Shown here: positions 57,133 through 64,000 of the stretch, piece after piece | How positions within the stretch are numbered: the first letter of the stretch is position 1 | Layout of the letters: every line of letters starts with the position of its first letter | Assembly: GCA_001643675.2 (NCBI GenBank) | Contig: LSRY02000060.1 | Location: 304,501 to 368,500 of the forward strand | Reading direction: 5' to 3' | DNA from: Monocercomonoides exilis | Taxonomy: Eukaryota; Preaxostyla; Oxymonadida; Polymastigidae | DNA: 64,000 nt | Notes under the pieces: generated by a model | What the model was told of the DNA's origin: nothing | The model's database searches: none | The model's input: only the letters and a program-made list of their open reading frames with translations | Program-made: the position numbers and the translations under genes

Positions 57133-59605
57133 TTGACGAACATGGAGATGCAAAGAATGATTGTTACAGGTATTACATGTGCCCAAATTCAAAAGACGGT
57201 TTTCCTTTGTGGTGTATCAGGAAGAAAATCATATCCAAATATCATCAAATATTATTGTCAGTTATTTAAACATCAGCTAATATCAACATTATTAAAGCAG
57301 CGACAACAACTTGTAATTCACAGCGAAATGGAATAATCAAGTTGTGAAAAAGCAACAATTACAAGTTAACTTGAAGATCAATCTGTCAAAATGATTAGCA
57401 AATGCAACGTTTCATTTTCATCAGCATCGTCAGATGAAATGAATACATTTTTATCTTCATTAATGCGAATCAGTCAAGAAAATTCATCTTTATCACAAAC
57501 TTCGATTTTCCCATTTCTTTCAAGAAAAAATGTTTTACAGATGGTTTTGAAAAGCAAAACACCAACAAAGCTTGAAAGAATCAAATCAATAACGAATAAA
57601 AGCGTTTGCGTTTTACTGGACAGTGGATCAGCTGGAAATGTTTCTTCCACTGTTGTTTCTGTTGCTTCTCTAACATCACAGTCATCTCCATTTTTCTGGG
57701 GCCTTTATCCTTGTTGTTATTCAACTGATAAATACTCTTTTATTCAAAAATTTCATCTCAGAATTCCAGTCGTTTGATGTGACAAAAAGAAGTTTTTGTG
57801 CAGACGTGTTTTCTGCACAAAAAAGGCAATAGAAAAATTATCAAACGCTCATTCTGAAGAAAGCACATTTGTCGAACATCATTTTGTTATTAAACCTGTA
57901 CACATCCATTGTTGCAGCCATTTAACTAATCTTGTCATTTGTTTCTGTTTCAGCAAAGTGCCTTTTCTTCTAAAAATCAAAAAGAAAATTTTGCAATTTG
58001 CTCAATTAGCCCATAGTAAATCCGTCAGACTTTTATTGAAAAAAACAGCTCCTTCGTTCATTGTTATAATGTAGTGCAGTTTGTTCAATTTATGTTCCTT
58101 CATTCGAGAAAAGCACCAAATTATTGAGAAAGAAAAACGGATTTCAAAAGAAGACTAAATTGACATCATAAAAGCTGAACTTTTTCTTATTTCTTTGGTT
58201 TTGTTTCATATTCATTTGGAAAGCAATAAAACAAAACTTTGTCACGTTTTCCCGTTTAAACAATGAATTATAGGAATTTACATTGGAATGACAAGGCATC
58301 CATTATTTCCTGAAAAGAAATGGAATAATGCAATTTCTAATTTTCTTATCCATATACATAATTATTTTAATAGGCTCTCGAGGTGAATTCATTTCTTCAT
58401 CGTTTTCTGTGACTCCAATTGGAATGGAATTATGCAGAACATAACAGTTTTCGAATGAATTCATCAACTATTCAAGATTTTTCGATAGATTTTCTTCAGC
58501 TATTCAATCAACAAATAAAGCACCAAAAGATAATAAGATCGTTCACGAACGTCAATTTGAAACTCATTCTTTGGACATTTCTGCTGATTCATTGTAGCGG
58601 TCTCATTATTCAACATTTTTTGCTGTATCTGAACCTTTCGAATTTCCAAAGGATAAATCAATTTTGTGCAGTGAAGCGCAAATTCATGTCATTCAAAATT
58701 TCTGCGAAGACAAATATTCAAAAAAAATGGGGTTCACGAATGTCTTGAATTTATTCTCAAAACGAATAACAAAAGATTTAAACAAAAACGAACGATTATT
58801 TTCTGATGAATTCGAACATTTAATAAATGATTTTTATAATTCCACAGAAATTAAGGATTCTTCTGAATGGATTCATGAAGCCCAAATGTTAGAGACAGAA
58901 TTAGAGAATGAATCGGAAGACGAGTTCGGTTTGCAAGAGGGTGAAGACGAAGCAGTGAACGATTTGTTTGAATTATTTCCCCACAGCAATCATCAACTTT
59001 CGGAAGTTCCACAATTAATATTTTTTTACTTTTCTTTTTATTCATCGTATTCATCTTCGTCTCCATATCACTCTTCTTCTTCGGATTATTTCACAATGAT
59101 TGATGATGCAATTTCAACTGAAACTCGAACAAAAAAAGAACGAAAACAGAACTCAATGGACATGGATGAAGACACAGAATGGCATGCATACATGAATGAA
59201 GATGATCATGATGACTTTTCTGACAGATGCAATTTTGATAATGATAAAAATGATGTGGAAATTCTTTTTTCGACAAAAAAGAAAACAAAAATTGTGAAAT
59301 ATTCGTATATTAAAGAGAGAGAGTCAAATCAGATGATTGAAAGCATGATATTGACGTATTTTCTTTCTCGATTGTCATCAAAATTTTTTTTATACTGCCA
59401 TGAGACCGTTGGAAATTTTGACAAAAAAATAGAAGAATGTCGCAAAATGTTATTTCAACGAATCATGAAAAGAAGCTCATCAAAAGTTGTTGAGGAAAAT
59501 GCAGAATTATTTTTCAACGCTTTTTTTTCAAATGGAGATCTGCAAACCGTCTATTCTGGGCATTGTCTTGCACAAATAACTTCGCCTTTTAGCGAAGCTT
59601 GCTAA
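57133..59605 (+). pseudogene. hAT transposase, decayed copy 3
   Basis: Plus-strand pieces follow the order of copy 1. A BED-like finger region near 57175 reads MCPNSKDGF in a shifted frame. Next come CNVSFSSASSDEMNTFLSSL and SIFPFLSRKNVLQ; the first Asp region SVCVLLDSGSAGN (about 57610); the second Asp-equivalent region with FCTKKAIEKLSN (about 57815), where the expected CSDG is not seen intact; LVICFCFSKVPFLLKIKKK; a long acidic insert (58.8-59.3 kb); and a C-terminus that stops within the dimerisation motif (PFSEAC at 59603). Several frameshifts and the truncated end make it non-functional. Confidence 0.75.
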
Positions 59606-59829
59606 GAAAGAGCCATTTAATAAATAAAAAACATTATTGTAGAAAAGAGATGTTTTTTAAGCATGCATACGTTGGAAACACTTCTACAAGTTTGTTTCTT
59701 TTTTGCAATCAACTTTTTCATGTTTTCATATTCGCAAAATTTGTTTGCTGAAAAGAATGATGAATACAATGTATATTACTCTTTCGATTTATTTTTAATT
59801 AAAAAGCATTAGCTTCTTAATTCTCGAGA
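59606..59829. other. AT-rich junction between hAT copy 3 and the second DIRS element
   Basis: No gene seen. The exact left end of the DIRS element is not resolved because the right terminus lies outside the window. Confidence 0.4.
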
Positions 59830-59909
59830 ACTAATGAAAATACAACTCCTCTTTCTATTTGGGGATAGAGCTCCGTTTTATGGGCTCAGCCGATCAATAA
59901 TTATAAACA

Positions 59910-60962
59910 ATGAGCGTACTTCAGCCTGGACTCGAGTCGAGTCTGAATTCCTTATCTCAGGATATCAGCGGACCTCCGAGCAGCGTGGGATTTACGCAAT
60001 CCACCTCCAGCATATTTTCCTCATCAGCCGCGACTATTCCAACACAAAATATTGCAATGAGCCTTGAAAACACATCAAGCCGAGAAGATCACAACGTTAC
60101 AAACTTGCTCCATCCACCTTTCCAACAATCTTCAAGCTCTTCTCAGCTCCAAATATTTCCAAGTCCAACAACACTTGAGCAAAACCCAATCCATTCTCCG
60201 CAAACGACGCAGCAGCAGAATATTCTTCAAACGATAGACACTTCGCAAGAAAACCTGATGGAGAAAGACAATTATCAATCGAACTTCAAATACATTTGTT
60301 TCTCGCTTTTCGGAGATAAAACAAAGGATTCAATATTCGAAATGCATTTTCCTGAACAAGCAGGCTCAAATTCCACAATTTACTCGAATTTATCAGCACA
60401 TCCGTTCATTCCAGAGGCTATCCACCCAATTCAAAGAACATCAAATTGGTGCTACGACGCTCTAGAACAAAATGGATTCAAAATCGAAGAAAAATTGATA
60501 TTGGCAATAAAAGCGCTTATAATTGGAAAAGATGTGGTAGATAAGGGATTGGACCCAAGTGCAGTTTTGGCTGATTCTTTCTTAATGATGGTTAAAACAC
60601 TCCAGGAAGCGAGAACACAAAGGATCCAAGCAGTTTATGGGTTCAGAGCCGCAAGGACATTAAAAGAAGAAGATGGAGACCAATTGCTTTCCAAGAGGCA
60701 ACTTGAAACGTTGAAGATCGCTGAGCCGAAACAAAAATTGCTTCCTCGATCGCAGGGATGGATCAGACCGTACACAAATACATTCTCACTTAAAAACCAG
60801 TTTTTTCGGACAAGAAGGATCCCATTTACAAGAAGAAAATTCAGTTCAGTCAGCAGCAGAAGCTCCCAGAGAACCAGCAGAACTTGTAGCTCCAACCAAT
60901 GGGATCCTCGAAGAAAGTTGGAGGAAGAACAAGACTCTTTCTCAAGAACTGGTCCGAAATAG
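59910..60962 (+). CDS. DIRS gag-like protein (350 aa)
   Basis: Intact frame starting MSVLQPGLESSLNSLSQDIS, overlapping the pol frame by 64 bp. The first 140 residues are Ser/Gln/Thr-rich and disordered. A more ordered region follows (about 145-270: WCYDALEQNGFKIEEKLIL, KGLDPSAVLADSFLMMVKTL), then a basic Arg/Ser tail (SVSSRSSQRTSRTCSS) suited to binding RNA. No zinc knuckle, as is usual for DIRS gag. Assigned from position; presumed to form the retroelement particle. Confidence 0.7.
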   Translation: MSVLQPGLESSLNSLSQDISGPPSSVGFTQSTSSIFSSSAATIPTQNIAMSLENTSSREDHNVTNLLHPPFQQSSSSSQLQIFPSPTTLEQNPIHSPQTTQQQNILQTIDTSQENLMEKDNYQSNFKYICFSLFGDKTKDSIFEMHFPEQAGSNSTIYSNLSAHPFIPEAIHPIQRTSNWCYDALEQNGFKIEEKLILAIKALIIGKDVVDKGLDPSAVLADSFLMMVKTLQEARTQRIQAVYGFRAARTLKEEDGDQLLSKRQLETLKIAEPKQKLLPRSQGWIRPYTNTFSLKNQFFRTRRIPFTRRKFSSVSSRSSQRTSRTCSSNQWDPRRKLEEEQDSFSRTGPK

Positions 60963-62809
60963 GGACCAGGAGAATTATAGAGAAGGGAGCTTGTCCTGTT
61001 TGGAGAAGTGGAGAGGCACGAGACAAGCTGAAAAAGGAAGTCAAAGCAGGAAATGGTTTTATTGGATCCCAGGAGCAGGAGAGGGAGTGCGAGAAGTGGA
61101 TAACGGAAGCACTGGATTGTGGAATATTGAAGAGGATCAAGTTCAAAGATGCAAAATACCTGAGCAAACTGTTTTTCGTAAAGAAGAAGAACGGGAAATG
61201 GTGACAAATATTGGACTGCAGACCTCTGAACAAAACCCTGAATTAAATCAAGTTCAAGCTGGAGGATCACAGAACTGTGGAAAAGTTGATGGAAAAGGGA
61301 GATTTTGCAACCTCATTGGATCTCTCTAAAGCATATTTCTTAATCCCTGTTCGCGAAGATTTCATCCCGTTTTTGGCTTTCAAATTTCATCAAGAAACAA
61401 TAGCGTTTCAATGCCTTCCATTTGGAATGAAGGATGCCCCAAGAATCTTTACGAAGATCATGCGTTCAATTATAAAGCTGGTGAGAATGAAATGGAAAGT
61501 TCGTTGCATCTCTTATCTGGACGATGTCCTCTTTCTTCACAAGGACAAACAGAAGCTGGAGCAAATAACAAAGGAGGTTATGGATTGGTTCTTCAAACTT
61601 GGTCTGATGGTCAACAAGGAGAAAAGCGAACTTCAGGCAAAACAAAGATTCAACTTTCTGGGATGGAAATGGGATTCGATTCAGTCGACAGTGGCTCTGA
61701 ACGAAGAGAGAATTGCCTCCATTGTTCAGAAGTGTCACATGGTACTGATAAACACAATGAAGAGGCGTCCAATCTCAGTCAAAAAATTTGCTTCAATTGT
61801 GGGACAAATAAGCGCTGCCAGATTTGTCCACACAGACGCATCATTACACATGACGAACCTTTATCAATGCCTAATGAAGAATGTTAACATCAATGGATGG
61901 AACGGACTATGTCGACTTCATTATGGAATCATTCCAGAATTGACATTCTGGATAAGCGAAGTCAGGAAGAGAAAACAAAGAACGCTTCAATCCTTTGGCT
62001 CCCCTCAGGTGACGATCACAACAGATGCCTCGCCATGGGCATGCGGAGGAAGTGTAAAGATATCAGGACAACTCAAGAAGATTTTTCACGTCCCTTTGAA
62101 CAGAGTTGCTCAAAACCAAACGTCAAACTTCAGGGAATTACTTGCAGTCAAAATTGCGCTAGCAAGGTTTTCTCAGGATATCGCAAAACTGTCGGAAAGG
62201 AAGGTGTTGATACGCTCGGACAACACATCGGTAGTTTACAACATAAACAGATGGGGAGCAGGAAAGAATCTGCGACCTCTATTGAAAGAGATCAGGAAAC
62301 TTGTGGAGAGTCAGGGAATCCAGGTCAAAGCAGTTCATATTGCAGGAAAAAGAAATGTGGAGGCAGATGCCCTGTCAAGACTCGAGCAGTCGTGAGATTA
62401 CGAAATCAAAAATCAGGCTCTTCAGATGGCATTCAACTACTTCAGGATCAAACCGACTCTTGATGCGTTTGCCAGTGCAAAGAACAGAAAGCTTCAACGG
62501 TGGTGCGGGCCAGGCAGCAGATTATGTCAGGACTGTCTGAGCTATCCGTGGAAGGGCGAGGTGGTTCTTGCCCATCCGCCAATTCCATTGATCCTACAGA
62601 CGATGAGGAAAGCGTTGAAGGAGAGAGCGAAGATGATTCTTCTGATACCGGATTGGACGAATCAGATTTGGAGCCAGACCCTACAACTGTGGAAAAGACA
62701 ATTCATGAAATGGAGATGTTCACGAATGATATTACTTCCAGGGCAGGGTTTGAAGGCGAGAGGAGCAGCGCTTCCTCCGGGAGGTAACCTGGCAATAAGC
62801 TTTCCCTAG
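60899..62809 (+). pseudogene. DIRS reverse transcriptase - RNase H - methyltransferase-like polyprotein
   Basis: One frame with stops only at TGA 61202, TAA 61244 and TGA 62393. RT: LSKLFFVKKKNGKW, then ILDCRPLN after the first stop, SLDLSKAYFLIPV, QCLPFGMKDAPRIF, and the catalytic YLDDVLF (about 61515). RNase H: TTDASPWACGGSV, NFRELLAVK, IRSDNTSVVYNIN and GKRNVEADALSRL give the D-E-D-D set. The methyltransferase-like domain after 62395 has LDAFASAKNRKLQRW, an HPPIPLI core and MILLIPDWTNQIW. In the RT family Arg is expected at the first stop, and a basic residue is usual at the third, so these are probably CGA-to-TGA changes. Confidence 0.85.
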
Positions 62810-64000
62810 TCAAGAAGGCGGGTGAACAGTGGTTTGAGCAGGGCCTACGAAAACTTAATGTTCCGGACAGCATGATAATACACATTAAAAACAGTGTTGC
62901 CACGTCAACATGTACAACATACACATTTGGATTCGCACATTAAACAAACGCTTGGATCAAGGGGAATATGGGGGAGTTACCGTCAGATCCTGTGATTTGG
63001 GTGAGGAAGTGCTTGGACACTTTCATATGCTTAGATAATGAGGGTTTTCCTCCTCAGTGCTTAAAGCAAACAAGGTCCGCAGTGTCGCTATTCACTAGAA
63101 GTGCTTTCTCTTTCGATTTAGAAACAATGCCGATAATAAAGACAATCTTTCGCTCAATCATGAGAAAGGAAAAAAAAAGAGCTCCGTAAGAAGAGATATG
63201 GGATCCACAGGTCCTTTTTAATTATCTCCGAACTCTGTAGCCCAACGAGACTTTGAGCGTATACTCTCTGACATTGAAATCTATTACTCTGTGTATGTTA
63301 TTCACTGCGTGCAGGTTTTCAGAACTGGCGAGCATTTCAATGAACGATTCGATAATCTCTGAGAATGCAATTCATCTTTCAGTCCAATTGAAGACAAGAC
63401 TTGCAAGATCGTTCATCACAGTCCCCAAACTGATGGAGATCCTGTCAGATGTTTGTCCAGTGCGTGCTATATTGGAACTTTGGAACCAAATAAAAGTTTT
63501 GCATCCAGGAAGAGACACGTTCATAATAAACACGAGAACCGGATCAAGAATGTCAAAGGATGGAATTCGTAAACTCGCAAAGGAGGCAATGAAGCAGGCA
63601 GGAATCAACCCCTCGTTTTGGCCTTACACTATAAAGCATGCAGCTTTGTCTGCTCTCCTTGCCGCTGGAGTTCCGGAGGTTATGGTAGCACACTTTGCCA
63701 GATTGTCTCCCACAGCTCACACACCAACTAATTCTAACTTCAAAACAAACACTGCTCAAGTGATGGCCCAGGTTCTGACAGAGCACCAACCATTCCCACA
63801 AACGGGGTCTCAAATACAACCTTGGAGTGCACAAATAACTCAAGGATCTTCTTTTGCAAACATCCAAGCTCCAATCCAATCTGCAATAAACGTGTTTCCT
63901 GTTCAACATGATACTGTCCTCTCACCTCAACCACATCCTTCGCAACTGCATCAACAACAACCTCAGACGTTTAATTTTCAGCCCTCCTCTCAGTATTTTC
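62500..64000 (+). pseudogene. DIRS tyrosine recombinase, C-terminal tail runs off the window
   Basis: This frame overlaps the end of the pol frame. It starts with an acidic leader (MVRARQQIMSGLSEL... DPTDDEESVEGESEDD), then the core-binding domain (EQWFEQGLRKLNV, about 62830; KQTRSAVSLFTRSAFSF), then the catalytic domain with the first Arg in LFTACRFSELASIS (about 63315). The second box reads FWPYTIKHAALSALLAAG, where HxxR is expected, and the terminal Tyr is not evident in AHTPTNSNF. Stops at TAA 62785, TAA 62941, TAA 63187 and TAG 63238 break it. After the catalytic region a long Gln/Pro-rich tail continues to the window edge. Recombinases of this kind insert the circular cDNA. Confidence 0.75.

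Larger units (their letters stand above)
59830..64000 (+). mobile_element. DIRS retrotransposon, right end outside the window
   Basis: Gag-like, RT-RNase H-methyltransferase-like and tyrosine-recombinase frames occur in the order typical of DIRS elements. The last two overlap in different frames. Upstream of the gag start is a short leader (59.83-59.91 kb) that probably contains the left terminal repeat. The copy has seven in-frame stops in the pol and recombinase frames, so it is not active as written. Confidence 0.85.

Overview
This is eukaryotic DNA, AT-rich and crowded with transposons. Genes are split by introns with GTTTG-type donors, genes are embedded in long low-complexity stretches, and nothing suggests a bacterial operon. 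A decayed Ser/Cys/Gly-rich right-handed beta-helix surface protein, two copies of an acidic helical-repeat family I associate with oxymonads, DIRS elements and a Polinton-like segment together point to a protist, possibly an oxymonad (Preaxostyla). That assignment is inference. || Layout: 1-2.5 kb is a piece of a Polinton/virus-like element, with an A32-type packaging ATPase and small ORFs. 4.7-7.9 kb is a decayed hAT transposase (copy 1). 10.0-12.7 kb is a beta-helix surface-protein gene with in-frame stops. 13.03-20.69 kb is a DIRS-like element whose inverted terminal repeats and circle-junction repeat can be read to the base. A 3.15-kb hAT-like element (14-bp TIRs, exact 8-bp target duplication) is inserted in it and carries a fragment of the acidic repeat family. 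20.7-24.9 kb is mostly decayed sequence. 25.0-27.4 kb is an intact 784-aa P-loop GTPase, the best host gene here. 27.4-35.4 kb holds low-complexity DNA, a disrupted minus-strand gene and a CLC chloride-channel fragment. || 35.42-43.90 kb is the highlight: an 8.48-kb DNA transposon with 458-bp identical terminal inverted repeats and TTAA at both ends. It carries two divergent genes. One is an apparently intact three-exon USP-like (ubiquitin-specific protease-like) protein. The other is a single long frame with a second USP-like domain followed by a DDE-type transposase domain. A strongly foldable RNA lies just after the transposase stop. || 44-50 kb is Ser- and Glu/Lys-rich low-complexity DNA with weak, disrupted ORFs. 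50.7-52.3 kb and 56.5-59.6 kb are further hAT copies. 53.2-53.6 kb is an 8-bp minisatellite. 59.8 kb to the end is a second DIRS element with gag, RT-RNase H, methyltransferase-like and tyrosine-recombinase reading frames, cut by the window end. || Two themes recur. In-frame stops in otherwise preserved frames can be explained as CAA/CAG/CGA to TAA/TAG/TGA changes. Single-base losses occur at homopolymers. Both fit decay of repeats or sequencing error. A Gln reassignment of TAA/TAG fits some loci but is contradicted by others.
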